Below, piece by piece: positions 26,792-35,588 of a DNA stretch of 64,000 nt. Below the pieces are notes generated by a model that was not told the origin of the DNA, searched no databases, and saw only the letters and a list, made by a program, of their open reading frames with translations. The DNA is taken from assembly GCA_964517495.1 (NCBI GenBank), contig CAZFER010000018.1, forward strand, positions 1 through 64,000, given 5' to 3'. The stretch is from CAZFER01 sp964517495. Lineage in GTDB: Bacteria > Hinthialibacterota > Hinthialibacteria > Hinthialibacterales > Hinthialibacteraceae. Numbering within the stretch: position 1 is the stretch's first letter; each line of letters begins with the position of its first letter. A program made the translations under genes and the position numbers.

Positions 26792-28740
26792 AGGGACCAG
26801 TTTTCAACAGCAACTGGTGGGGGGCCAAGAAGCCGTTCGGCATAGTCCAGATAAATGGGTGTGCGTTGCTTCACAAAATCACGGGCCAGTTGAGCGGCGT
26901 TTTCCCAATCGGCAGGGGTTTTATCTCTGCCCCACTTTTGTGCTTCGGCGGGGATCGCATCACGCACTTCATCCAGACGCTGGTTTAGTCGATCCAATAT
27001 ATGTTCTTCACTTAATGATCCGGCGAGGTAGCCTTTAAGCTGGCGCCAGAAATAATCTCGATAATCTTTATTTTCAATAAGTTTATCAAACAACCGCCCA
27101 ATGGTGTGTCCCGTATCAGTGGCGTTATTGAAGGTGTTTTGATTGATTTGATAACCTTGAATACCAGAACCAAATGAATATTCAACATCCCATAAGTAAA
27201 AGGTCCATTTGGCTCCCGGGATTTTTTCCCGCGCTGCATACCAGTTGTGCCGCGGCCAATCGTAGTTTTGTACCCATGTGCTGATGATGATATAGGAAGT
27301 AAAATTTTCGAGATCGACCATTGCTTGAATTTCTTCATAGTCAGCCTGGTTGGCAAAATCGCGGGTTTCCCGGAGAAAGCGATTGAGGTCACCCCAGGCT
27401 TGTGCATCACCATCACGCACGTCGTTATCAACGATGACGTCATATAACTCTCCCCCCAGGTGTTGGCGATAAAAATCCTCCTCGGTCCGTTCAGTAATGT
27501 TATATAAGCCCCAATATTCGCCGTTGAGGTAGAGTTCAACAAAGATGCCATCAGCCGCTAATTGCCCCATATCCAAGTGTAGGTCTCTGCACACTTGATC
27601 GCTGACATAGGTCGCTGTTACGCGCTGCATTTCCCGATCATACCCCCAACTATCATTAAAACCACCTCGTATAACCAGTTGATTGTGACGGTTGACCGGA
27701 TTGCCAGGAAATAATTGATATTCCAGACGGGTTGGACCATATTCAGAGCGGAAATAAAGCCGAAAGGATTTTTTGGGTGACCGTGCCCGTGATGCGCCAC
27801 CGTGGATGCGAATGCCACAATCGGCTTGAAAGCCCTGGTTTCCTGCCATATCAATGAGTTCAGTTGAACATGGACGTTCCCATTCGTAACCATGTTTCTC
27901 AGGATTTTTATAGATCCCCGTTCGGCTATCAAACAGATGATCAGGATCAGTCACCACCGAGAGAATGGGAAATACCATCTTTCCAATATATAGAAATGTA
28001 CTTGATACTACTGGACTGGGGAAAAAGCCATCTCGAAATGAACGAGCGCGGACCGGCGTGGTTTGATTCAAGGTAATAGGTGATGAATAAATAGGGCTGT
28101 TTTCACCCGGAACCGATCCATCAAGTGTATAACGGATAATGGCATCTTCGGTATCATTGGTAATGGCCAATAGAATGGGATCAGAATAAACGCCGGCAGG
28201 TTGGGAAAAGTGGGGGACTTTGGCAAAACCTGGCCGGCCAGAATCGTTGTTTTCTTCACCAGGTGTAGGATCAGAATAAAAAAGCCATTGGTTTGGATTA
28301 TCTGAATTCCGTCCATAGGAAATATCATCATATTGGTGAGGAAATTGAATGGAATCCGCAGGGGAGCGATCCGGATTAAATAGACCAAGGAATTCACCAT
28401 CCCGATCCAGCCGAAAGTTGGTGTGATAGTTATTGGGATCAAGCAGATCATAGCCGGTCGCATAAACGAGCAGGTAACTATCAGGTGACATTTTGATATA
28501 AGGCAGGTTCCACTTACCAGGTGCAAGGGAATCATCGGAGAGGGTATAACCTGCTAAATCAACTGCCCGTGGGCCGGGATTATATAGTTCGATCCATTCC
28601 AGTGGTGTGCCCTGTGAATCTTCATTGGAGGTGGCGGTTAAAAACTCACTGATAACCACATTTGCTTGAATTGGCAAACAAAAAAGGGCACAACAAGCCA
28701 GCAAAATCATCGATTGGATTAGTGTGTGCGTATTGAACAT
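26785..28740 (-). CDS. Exported LTD + chitobiase-C-like + CotH protein, 651 aa
   Basis: A signal peptide (MFNTHTLIQSMILLACCALF, cleaved near IQANVV) is followed by a lamin-tail domain (VVISEFLTATSNE, with EWIELYNPGPRAVDLAGYTL, about 28-150), then a chitobiase C-terminal-like beta-domain (IRYTLDGSVPGENSPIYSS, about 190-250) and a CotH kinase-like domain (about 260-620: IRIHGGASRARSPKKSFRLYF, GLYNITERTEEDF, WTFYLWDVEYSFG). The K-K-S-F-R and WDVEYSFG motifs are the usual CotH nucleotide and metal residues. Compared with the 11241-13847 paralogue it has the chitobiase-type domain and lacks the C-terminal Ig domain. Confidence 0.87.
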   Translation of the reverse strand: MFNTHTLIQSMILLACCALFCLPIQANVVISEFLTATSNEDSQGTPLEWIELYNPGPRAVDLAGYTLSDDSLAPGKWNLPYIKMSPDSYLLVYATGYDLLDPNNYHTNFRLDRDGEFLGLFNPDRSPADSIQFPHQYDDISYGRNSDNPNQWLFYSDPTPGEENNDSGRPGFAKVPHFSQPAGVYSDPILLAITNDTEDAIIRYTLDGSVPGENSPIYSSPITLNQTTPVRARSFRDGFFPSPVVSSTFLYIGKMVFPILSVVTDPDHLFDSRTGIYKNPEKHGYEWERPCSTELIDMAGNQGFQADCGIRIHGGASRARSPKKSFRLYFRSEYGPTRLEYQLFPGNPVNRHNQLVIRGGFNDSWGYDREMQRVTATYVSDQVCRDLHLDMGQLAADGIFVELYLNGEYWGLYNITERTEEDFYRQHLGGELYDVIVDNDVRDGDAQAWGDLNRFLRETRDFANQADYEEIQAMVDLENFTSYIIISTWVQNYDWPRHNWYAAREKIPGAKWTFYLWDVEYSFGSGIQGYQINQNTFNNATDTGHTIGRLFDKLIENKDYRDYFWRQLKGYLAGSLSEEHILDRLNQRLDEVRDAIPAEAQKWGRDKTPADWENAAQLARDFVKQRTPIYLDYAERLLGPPPVAVENWSLY

Positions 28741-28821
28741 GAATTTACACAGTTATCCCTACTAGTCTTGAATAAAGTCTCTAACACAATTTTAACATTA
28801 TCACTTTTTGGGGGTTTTGTC

Positions 28822-29014
28822 ATGAAGAATTCATCTGATCGATCTACATTTGAAATGTTAAGGGAGTATTGTAGACATTTAGGATTGCGGTCATTCGATG
28901 AAGATTTTTTTTCTGCCGCAAACAAACAATAAAACTGTTTTTATCGAAAAAGAGGGGCCATGCGCAGCTGGCCTTAAAGAATATACGCTTGAAGAATCTA
29001 GAAGCCATTATTAA
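28822..29014 (+). pseudogene. Possible frameshifted small ORF
   Basis: MKNSSDRSTFEMLREYCRHL reads to a T8 run (28905-28912) and stops soon after, at 28932. If one T is dropped, the frame continues through LPQTNNKTVFIEKEGPCAAG and LKEYTLEES to a TAA at 29014, giving about 63 residues of protein-like composition. This could be a decayed gene, a homopolymer sequencing error or slippage. No homologue is recognised and there is no strong Shine-Dalgarno. Confidence 0.3.
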
Positions 29015-29101
29015 TCAAGGGCATTCATAAAAAATGAAATGTTTATCCCTGTCAAGCCAAACATTACGACAGGTTGCGTGAATATCCATGAAGAAAGGTT
29101 T

Positions 29102-29566
29102 TTAGCCTTCATCCCTTTTATGCGCAGGCCCTTTTTCGGCTACATCTTTTAATTTTGTGATCTGTTTCCGGATAATTCGCCGGCTAAGCCACCAGAACAA
29201 AACCCCCATAATGCGTGAAAAAATCGTGTGGAAGTGCAAATCGGCGGTATAATCGAGCCGGGTATTTCCATTGCGGGGTGTAAGGCGATAATCGACATTG
29301 ACAGAAAAATCCTTATCCCAAAGTTTAACACCCAATTGCCGGGGTTTATCATAGGCGGTTACTACGCCTTCATAGGTTACAATGCGCCGGCCTTCTTTAA
29401 TTTTTTGTTTAAATGTTGCGCCAACCGGATTTTCATGGTTGACTGCAGAGGTGTATTCTGTCTCTTCGAGCTCTTCGATCCAGTTTTTTACGCTTTCATC
29501 GTTATCCAGCCATGCAAATACATCTTCAATTGGTGCTTTAATATCGATCTGATATTTAAAGATCAT
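29102..29566 (-). CDS. SRPBCC (START/Bet v 1-like) family protein, ~154 aa
   Basis: MIFKYQIDIKAPIEDVFAWL is the opening strand and helix of a polyketide-cyclase/SRPBCC fold, followed by VGATFKQKIKEGRRIVTYEG, NVDYRLTPRNGNTRLDYTAD and a C-terminal helix IMGVLFWWLSRRIIRKQITK. The family binds hydrophobic ligands in a central cavity; the ligand here is unknown. ATG 29566 (after GGAGGAATATGGAGA) is chosen over the longer frame from 29635, because that frame overlaps the upstream glycosylase gene and the family starts here. The gap to the glycosylase stop is 14 bases, so the two are likely one operon. Confidence 0.8.
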   Translation of the reverse strand: MIFKYQIDIKAPIEDVFAWLDNDESVKNWIEELEETEYTSAVNHENPVGATFKQKIKEGRRIVTYEGVVTAYDKPRQLGVKLWDKDFSVNVDYRLTPRNGNTRLDYTADLHFHTIFSRIMGVLFWWLSRRIIRKQITKLKDVAEKGPAHKRDEG

Positions 29567-29580
29567 TCTCCATATTCCTC

Positions 29581-30270
29581 CTACTTCGGCACATTTAATC
29601 CCAATTCGGCCATGACTTTCTTTAAATCCTCCCATGCTTTCCGTTTTTCTTGGGGTGAGCGAAGTAGGTAGGATGGATGGAAAGTGGGCATTAATTTAAT
29701 TCCTTTATATTCAAACCATTGGCCACGAAGGCGTGAAATTGGTGTGGTGGTTTGCAATAAACTCTGGGCTGCAAATTTGCCCAGCGCAATAATCACTTTG
29801 GGTTGGATGATATCCAATTGCTGGTGTAGAAAGGGTTCGCAGGTAGCCACTTCATCCAATTCTGGATTCCGGTTCTCGGGTGGCCGGCATTTCACGACGT
29901 TGCAGATAAAAACATCGCTGCGTTTTAATTCCATTCCGCTTTCGATCATCTTGGTTAATAGCTGGCCGGCCCGGCCCACAAACGGAATTCCCTGCCGGTC
30001 TTCATCCTGGCCTGGACCTTCGCCTACGAAAACCAGCTCCGCATCAGCGTTTCCCGCACCAAAAACTAAATTTGTACGTCCTTGGCATAACTTGCAGCGC
30101 TGGCAATCCTGTAATGAGGCTTCCAACTCAGCCAGGCGTTCTTTTTTGGGTTTGGGCTGAAGTTGTTTTAGCGCATCGGGTGAAATATACAGTTGTTTCA
30201 ATCCCAGTGCCTTATATTGCTTCAACAAATTAAAGGCTATGATTTTTGGATTCTGACTGGTTTCGTTCAT
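29581..30270 (-). CDS. Family 4 uracil-DNA glycosylase, 229 aa
   Basis: Iron-sulfur uracil-DNA glycosylase (UDGa/SPO1-polymerase-like). The four cluster cysteines are C54/C57 in CQRCKLC plus those in NVVKCRPPENRNP and EVATCEPFL. Motif A is GEGPGQDEDRQGIPFVG, with GRAGQLL next, and motif B is HPSYLLR. It removes uracil from DNA to start base excision repair. The N-terminal 50 residues form an extra helical segment common in this family. An SRPBCC gene follows closely. Confidence 0.93.
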   Translation of the reverse strand: MNETSQNPKIIAFNLLKQYKALGLKQLYISPDALKQLQPKPKKERLAELEASLQDCQRCKLCQGRTNLVFGAGNADAELVFVGEGPGQDEDRQGIPFVGRAGQLLTKMIESGMELKRSDVFICNVVKCRPPENRNPELDEVATCEPFLHQQLDIIQPKVIIALGKFAAQSLLQTTTPISRLRGQWFEYKGIKLMPTFHPSYLLRSPQEKRKAWEDLKKVMAELGLNVPK

Positions 30271-30398
30271 ATCTTTGTTTAAATTCTTTAATTAGCTCGT
30301 CTTAAATTTATTATATATACTAAAAATTAGAGAGACATCGGCCCCTCGGAAGAGATTGCCTTAAAACACATTGTGGTGGTAATCAAACCACAGCATTA

Positions 30399-30418
30399 GG
30401 CGAACAAAAAGGTTCGCC
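30399..30418. repeat. Short palindromic element (GGCGAAC hairpin)
   Basis: GGCGAAC-AAAAAG-GTTCGCC, a perfect 7-bp stem with no T-run beyond it on either strand. It resembles the GGGCGAAC...GTTCGCCC palindromes that recur in many bacterial genomes (recalled). It lies downstream of the Trm11-like gene and upstream of the glycosylase gene, both on the minus strand. Confidence 0.35.
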
Positions 30419-30544
30419 CCAATGTCATTAAGTTAAGATTTCCACCCTGGATTAAATCGAATATGGTGAAGCTCTCTTTGAACCAGTTGTATACTCCACT
30501 AATGAAAATTTATCGATAGAGTACTAAAGCATATCAAGAAGCCA

Positions 30545-31801
30545 TCAGGCTTGCAAGATAAAGATTTCACGCTGTACCACTTGATTGGGGCGGGCATAGA
30601 TTAAGGTCTTTCTACTGTTTGTTGGTGTAAAGCCAGACATTGCATCCAATAGGGTGTATCCCATTAACTTGATATCGGGCATGATAGGAAGGCTTTCAGG
30701 ATTATTTTTATCGGCCAAACGAAAGCGGGGAACGATAAATACCACCCCTGCGCCTGGTTTGACTACGGAGCGGATTTCACCCAAGACTCGGACATACAAG
30801 TCAGTCAATTCACTTGACACTTTTTTGAAACGTTGATGTGTTATTGGTTTACTGATGGGTGGGCCCAGGTAGGGTTCAGTTACACAGGCGTCGAAGTAAA
30901 GTGGTGAAAAATGAGTGTGTAACTGGCGGGCATCCCCTTGCAGCACCTGGATTTCATTGAGTGAGTTTTGATGTTTGGATTGCAGCCACTGCCAATTTTC
31001 TTTACATGATTGAATGTTTTTCTGTTGATTGTCCAAGCCGGTTGCCTTGAAGCCCATCAAACATGCTTCTGTAATTAATCCTCCATTCCCACAAAATGGA
31101 TCAAGAATGGTTTTGGTTTCTGATGTGCTGGCTAGATTGATGAGCATACGCGCCAGTTTGGGGGGCAACATGCCTTGTTTGGCATCCCGCCGTGGCCGGC
31201 CATAATCCCGTTGGGAATAGGTTTCATAAGGTTGAAGCCAGCGGGTGATGGTAATGGTTACGTTATTGCCGTTTTTGCAAAGAACACATTCCAAACCCTT
31301 TGATAGGAGATTGTTCTTATCAACCTGGGCGCTGTTAAGTTCCAAGGGGCCATGTTTGGTGTCTGGCAATACAAAACGGGATGAGATCCCCAATTCTTTC
31401 AGTTGGTCTTTTAATACAGAAGCTATTTCATGCAGCCAGCCTTGTTGTTTTTGCTTCCCACCAAGAACGCTCCAATCGCCCAAAAGTGATAAACCAAACA
31501 TGGGCCGCTCTGCTTTTTCACACATCCGGTCAATAATTTTGGCATCCTTGAGCAGTGAAATGATCCCCGCGGGTGAATAATCCTTGATGTCAGGGCGTTG
31601 GATAAGAACCTCACATGCGCGGATCGTGCCTCCCAACTGTTGGCAAAAATGGGGGATATCCTCGGCTTGCATCTCAAGCCAGGCGGCCTGATCATCATGC
31701 CTTAAAATGTTGACAGGATGCGTGCTTCGATGGGAGAGACTTACAATCTCAGCAAACGAAAGTTCCGGACAATGACCGAGTTGAAATAGGAAAGTGGACA
31801 T
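30545..31801 (-). CDS. Trm11/TrmG10-like RNA methyltransferase, 418 aa
   Basis: The N-terminal half (about 1-190) is a THUMP-like RNA-binding region. The C-terminal half is a Rossmann methyltransferase of the Trm11 type: RDYGRPRRDAKQGMLPPKLA (the family's pre-motif block), ILDPFCGNGGLITEACLMGF (SAM-binding motif I) and DACVTEPYLGPP (catalytic motif IV, with TEPY where most members have DPPY). It would methylate guanine N2 in tRNA (inference from the family). It lies 32 bases downstream of the DUF1828-like gene and may share its transcript. No Shine-Dalgarno is obvious. Confidence 0.8.
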   Translation of the reverse strand: MSTFLFQLGHCPELSFAEIVSLSHRSTHPVNILRHDDQAAWLEMQAEDIPHFCQQLGGTIRACEVLIQRPDIKDYSPAGIISLLKDAKIIDRMCEKAERPMFGLSLLGDWSVLGGKQKQQGWLHEIASVLKDQLKELGISSRFVLPDTKHGPLELNSAQVDKNNLLSKGLECVLCKNGNNVTITITRWLQPYETYSQRDYGRPRRDAKQGMLPPKLARMLINLASTSETKTILDPFCGNGGLITEACLMGFKATGLDNQQKNIQSCKENWQWLQSKHQNSLNEIQVLQGDARQLHTHFSPLYFDACVTEPYLGPPISKPITHQRFKKVSSELTDLYVRVLGEIRSVVKPGAGVVFIVPRFRLADKNNPESLPIMPDIKLMGYTLLDAMSGFTPTNSRKTLIYARPNQVVQREIFILQA

Positions 31802-31833
31802 ATAAATAAAACAAATAGTGATTTTAGAGAGAA

Positions 31834-32598
31834 TCAGTCGAGCAATTCTCTTTCGAGATACAATTCAGCATAATTTATAAAATCGTTTAAAGAGGGGAAC
31901 TCTTTATCTGCCACAGCCATTAATCGAGCTTGATCTTTTTTTCCCAACGTTTCCAAATTATCCAGAACAATGAGACTTCGGAATTTCATTTTGTCCAATA
32001 GGAATTTTTGACATGTTACTGTTGCTAATCTGGCTTTGGATACACTGTTCACACCCCAAAGGAAGATTGGTTTTTGAGTATTATTGAAACAATAATCCAC
32101 TTCATATTCTTCATGATTCGGAATTGGACAATACGATTTTTGAGGCTGAAATTTAATCAATTTGGTTTCGATGAAATCAGTTAAGTGTTCCAAAAATAAA
32201 GAGTGTAATACTTCGCGTTTGAAATATTGCATGCTCGTTATTTTTAAGGATGTTTGGATTAACTGTAAAATAGCGGCATAAAGGTTATCTTTCGGGCAAT
32301 CTATATACAAGTTTCCATTGGATTCATTGACATAATTTTCAGATAAAATTCGTTTAAATATCCTCTCTTTATTGGGTGTATCTATTGAATATTGATAGGA
32401 TAAACGCATAAGTGTCATGCCATGATCACATATACGGTAAAGTCCATTTTCTTCTGGTTGTTTTTCTAAAAATATATCGACCATATCACCATCTTCATGG
32501 TAAAAAGGAAGAATTAATTGAGTTGTACCAGTGCTTTTTTCACGGAACTTAATTTGATCATCAAATTGTTGTTTTAATAATTCTTTATAAGTCATCAT
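31834..32598 (-). CDS. DUF1828-like protein, 254 aa
   Basis: The N-terminal 90 residues fit DUF1828: an acidic/hydrophobic strand LILPFYHEDGDMVDIFLEK then YRICDHGMTLMRLSYQYSID, the usual 'SDDG.TL..L' segment. The C-terminal part (about 120-254) is a DUF1829-like domain ending in GKKDQARLMAVADKEFPSLN. Such proteins occur in accessory, phage-like or defence-rich regions and have no proven activity that I can cite. Its start lies inside the last codons of the 32585-33094 gene (14-base overlap), so the two are coupled. The pair is visibly AT-richer than its neighbours, suggesting recent gain. Confidence 0.65.
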   Translation of the reverse strand: MMTYKELLKQQFDDQIKFREKSTGTTQLILPFYHEDGDMVDIFLEKQPEENGLYRICDHGMTLMRLSYQYSIDTPNKERIFKRILSENYVNESNGNLYIDCPKDNLYAAILQLIQTSLKITSMQYFKREVLHSLFLEHLTDFIETKLIKFQPQKSYCPIPNHEEYEVDYCFNNTQKPIFLWGVNSVSKARLATVTCQKFLLDKMKFRSLIVLDNLETLGKKDQARLMAVADKEFPSLNDFINYAELYLERELLD

Positions 32599-33094
32599 CT
32601 TCCATCAAATCAAAAAGAGTGTTGTCGGCAATAATATTTTCCCAATTCAATAAATGAATTCGTTTACAAAAATATGGGAACGCTTGTTCATAAGTTCTAT
32701 AGTGGCTGACAATTTCAGCATTACCTAATGGATTTCTTTCTTCATTCAAGCGTATTGCATCTATGATATGAACGTGACAATGAAAATGAGGATGTGTCGA
32801 TTGAGTTCGATTGAAATCACCATGAGGTCCATTACATCGAAGAAGATGAATTTCTTTTTTTCCGTCATAAGGATGAAAGATCAGACCGATGGAGAAATTT
32901 TCAATGAATTTTATGTTTTTCCTCATAAAAACTGTGAATAACAAATCCTTATCCTTGTTACGAACAATCATCTCATTTTTCAAATGCCCACGATCTTCCT
33001 GCCATTCTTTCTTTGGTTTTTTACTAATAATTTTGGGTACTGTTATTAATGCTTCCAGTTCCTTTTGAGTATACTCCTTCACGATCGTTCTCAA
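32585..33094 (-). CDS. His-rich small protein, partner of the DUF1828-like gene, 169 aa
   Basis: The core carries FSIGLIFHPYDGKKEIHLLRCNGPHGDF (positions about 67-95, written here in parts) followed by THPHFHCHVHIID. This RCNGPHG...H.HFH.H.H pattern resembles DUF6978-like proteins and, more loosely, TumE-type toxins with RYDN.PHH....H.H (recalled, not searched). The charged C-terminus ends in DLMEDDDL. The frame opens with TTG at 33094; GTG at 33082, preceded by GAGAA, may be the true start. With the overlapping DUF1828-like gene it forms a compact AT-rich two-gene cassette. A toxin-antitoxin or defence role is inference. Confidence 0.55.
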   Translation of the reverse strand: MRTIVKEYTQKELEALITVPKIISKKPKKEWQEDRGHLKNEMIVRNKDKDLLFTVFMRKNIKFIENFSIGLIFHPYDGKKEIHLLRCNGPHGDFNRTQSTHPHFHCHVHIIDAIRLNEERNPLGNAEIVSHYRTYEQAFPYFCKRIHLLNWENIIADNTLFDLMEDDDL

Positions 33095-33182
33095 TTTAAA
33101 TGAATGGTTTTGTACTTATTGATAAATTATAGAAGAATCTTATTGAAAAAGAGAATAGTAAAAGGCTCTTTTGTAACAGTTT

Positions 33183-34427
33183 TTACCCCGGATAGATCAC
33201 CTCACGTACGGAATCATAACTATAACGTTGGCCATGCTCCCATGATAGGAAGCATAGGATACTTGCGATGGAGTGGGCATAGCCTGCTTCGATGGGGGCG
33301 TTGGGATCGCGCCGGCTGCGGATACATTGCAGCCAGTTTTGCACATGGTTTTCACCTGTGTCAGGTTCAATCTTTATGGGATATTTGAGGGGACTATCAC
33401 TTCGTCCACCTTCATTGCGGGCTGTCCAGCTGCGAGTGTCGAATGTTCCATTCAGCCCATAGAAAATAACTTCTGGGACGGGGAACTTATTACCTAACCG
33501 GGTGGAGTATCCCACAATAAACTTTTTGGGGTATTCGATGACACAATCCAGGGTGTCGGCATGCTCACGGCCATCGTTCCACACATAAACACCACCGTTA
33601 GCGACAGCATTGAGTGGCAGGGGATCATCCACAAACCAGGTAGCCACATCGATTAAATGGCTGCCCAACAAACCGGGTGTTCCGACCGTGTAATCTTTCC
33701 ATAAGTGCCAGCAACGGAAGCGCATGGGATCGAATTCCCGGCGGGCCAGTTTCATTTGATATTGTTCCCAATCCACATCTGTGCGATCAATGGATTTATA
33801 ATCAGACTTCATCCAACGTGGGCTGGCGTCATGCCAGGCGGTTTCCACTTCGCTTATTTTCCCCATCACGCCGGATTGAACAAACTTGGCCCCCGCTTTG
33901 TGATGGCCACTGCTGCGACGTTGGGTTCCGATTTGGCAGACGATGTCATGGTCCCGAACGGCATGCAGGGCATCGCGGGCGTCATGAAGGGTGGTTGCCA
34001 TTGGTTTTTCGCAATAAGCGTCTTTTTTAGCCCGGGCTGCATCGGCCAGGATAGGAGAATGGGCGAAATCCGGCGTTGCAATAAAAACCGCGTCAATATC
34101 CTCACGAGCCAAAATTTCAGCATATCGGGTGGTGGAAAAAGGGGTTTTATCAAACCATTCTTTGACCTGATTTACCGCTCTTTCACGATTTTTACGCCAA
34201 ACATCACACACCGCCGTAATGTGGGCATTCTCTTTTTCGCTTAACCTTTGGATTTGTTTTCCACCATACCCCATGCCGCGTCCACCGCAGCCTATGATGG
34301 CTATGGCAATTCGCTCGTTGGCTCCCAAAACGTTTTGTGCTTTTGTTCCGGCTGCACCCAATGCCAAGGTTGTAGTTCCAACGGTTGTACGCTTCAGGAA
34401 ATCTCGCCGGTTACGTTTATTTGACAT
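33183..34427 (-). CDS. Tat-exported Gfo/Idh/MocA oxidoreductase, ~414 aa
   Basis: MSNKRNRRDFLKRTTVGTTT is a twin-arginine signal. It is followed by a Rossmann NAD(P) domain (IAIAIIGCGGRGMGYGGKQI, AVCDVW, DIDAVFIATPDFAHSPILA, and the DAYCEKPMA block with the catalytic Lys) and a C-terminal alpha/beta domain (VGTPGLLGSHLIDVATWFVD with the conserved His). It would oxidise or reduce a sugar or polyol in the periplasm. ATG 34427 has GGAGGGCGAT just upstream; a longer TTG frame from 34445 is rejected. It is the last gene of a three-gene unit with the enolase-superfamily and CNB genes. Confidence 0.9.
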   Translation of the reverse strand: MSNKRNRRDFLKRTTVGTTTLALGAAGTKAQNVLGANERIAIAIIGCGGRGMGYGGKQIQRLSEKENAHITAVCDVWRKNRERAVNQVKEWFDKTPFSTTRYAEILAREDIDAVFIATPDFAHSPILADAARAKKDAYCEKPMATTLHDARDALHAVRDHDIVCQIGTQRRSSGHHKAGAKFVQSGVMGKISEVETAWHDASPRWMKSDYKSIDRTDVDWEQYQMKLARREFDPMRFRCWHLWKDYTVGTPGLLGSHLIDVATWFVDDPLPLNAVANGGVYVWNDGREHADTLDCVIEYPKKFIVGYSTRLGNKFPVPEVIFYGLNGTFDTRSWTARNEGGRSDSPLKYPIKIEPDTGENHVQNWLQCIRSRRDPNAPIEAGYAHSIASILCFLSWEHGQRYSYDSVREVIYPG

Positions 34428-34454
34428 ATCGCCCTCCCCCAACAAAATACCAAT

Positions 34455-35573
34455 TTATTCCGTTAAAATCGGTTTAATTTTTTCTTCATTTACTTCAATT
34501 CCCAATCCCGGACCGCTGGGAATTTTCAACTGTCCATCGGCGGGCTGTAATGGGTTTCGTATAACACTGTGTGATAAAAATTGTGGTCCATTCAATGCGG
34601 CAGGAAACGACAGCCCATACGCTCCGAAAAGAGCCAATGAGGCTGCCAGTAAAACGTCAGGATCACTCAAACCACTGCCTAAAAAGAGCAAGTCGGCATC
34701 ATGCAAGATTTCAATCTGACGTCGGGCGGGCCATAATCCACCGCAGCGAGAGGGTTTCATCGCCACTCCATCGAGCATATCCAGCCGGATAAATTCCATT
34801 AGATCACGTGGTGAAATGACGCCCTCATCCATCAGGATTGGCAATGCGCCTTGCTGTTTCAAGCGTTGGTAGCCGGATATCGCATTGGGCCGAATGGGGG
34901 TTTCCAGTACATCCACACCAATATCCGCCAGTTTGGGGGCGGCTTTGATGGCGGTGGCCAGGTCATATCCACCGTTTGCGTCTGCCCATAAAAAGCCATC
35001 AGGCACGCGTTCTTTTACCCGGCGGCATAATTCGACATCGAATGAAAGGTTGGGAGCGACTTTTACGTTAAAGTTTCGATATCCTCGCTTCCATCCTTCA
35101 TCGATCATTCGGTCTATATCATCCAAAGTGGCAGGATTCAGGGTCCAGCTGAGGGGGATGGTTTCAATTCCGGCGCAACCCCAATATTGAGCGAATGAAC
35201 AGCCAAGTGCTTTACAAACCAGATCATGCAAAGCGATATCCACGCCACTTTTTGTAAGCGGCATTCCCGTACTAAAACCAGGAGCGATGGCTTTGGTCAT
35301 TTTTTGATGGGCGCCTTCAATATCGAACACGTCGTGTCCAATCAAGACCGGTGCCAAATAATCCTCAATAACCGAGCTAGACGCTTCCAGTGTCTCATAA
35401 CACCAGGTTTGAACAGGGACGCTTTCACCCCATCCAACGGTACCGTTATCCGCTGTTACTTTGATCAACACGGCAGCTCGTCCAACGCGGCGGCCTTTTG
35501 GATCTTCCAAAAACTTAAATCGTCCCACTGTTGGATAACAGACGGGGAAAACTTCAAATTGTTCTATTTTCAC
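34455..35573 (-). CDS. Mandelate racemase / muconate lactonising-like enzyme, 372 aa
   Basis: Enolase-superfamily capping domain (1-130, GRAAVLIKVTADNGTVGWGE) and TIM barrel. Residues fitting the active site are Lys in NFNVKVAP, metal ligands Asp in WADANGGYD, Glu in VLETPIRP and Glu in ILMDEGVIS, and Lys in VAMKPSRCGGLWPA. It probably abstracts the alpha-proton of a sugar acid (racemase, dehydratase or cycloisomerase; not decidable). The GTG start has GAGGGT eight bases upstream, 15 bases after the CNB gene stop. The adjacent Tat Gfo/Idh gene suggests one sugar-catabolic unit. Confidence 0.9.
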   Translation of the reverse strand: MKIEQFEVFPVCYPTVGRFKFLEDPKGRRVGRAAVLIKVTADNGTVGWGESVPVQTWCYETLEASSSVIEDYLAPVLIGHDVFDIEGAHQKMTKAIAPGFSTGMPLTKSGVDIALHDLVCKALGCSFAQYWGCAGIETIPLSWTLNPATLDDIDRMIDEGWKRGYRNFNVKVAPNLSFDVELCRRVKERVPDGFLWADANGGYDLATAIKAAPKLADIGVDVLETPIRPNAISGYQRLKQQGALPILMDEGVISPRDLMEFIRLDMLDGVAMKPSRCGGLWPARRQIEILHDADLLFLGSGLSDPDVLLAASLALFGAYGLSFPAALNGPQFLSHSVIRNPLQPADGQLKIPSGPGLGIEVNEEKIKPILTE

Positions 35574-35588
35574 GTTTATTTACCCTCT

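Noticed and set aside
30399..30418. GGCGAAC hairpin as a terminator of the Trm11-like gene
   Set aside because: No T-run follows on either strand; treated as a palindromic repeat instead.
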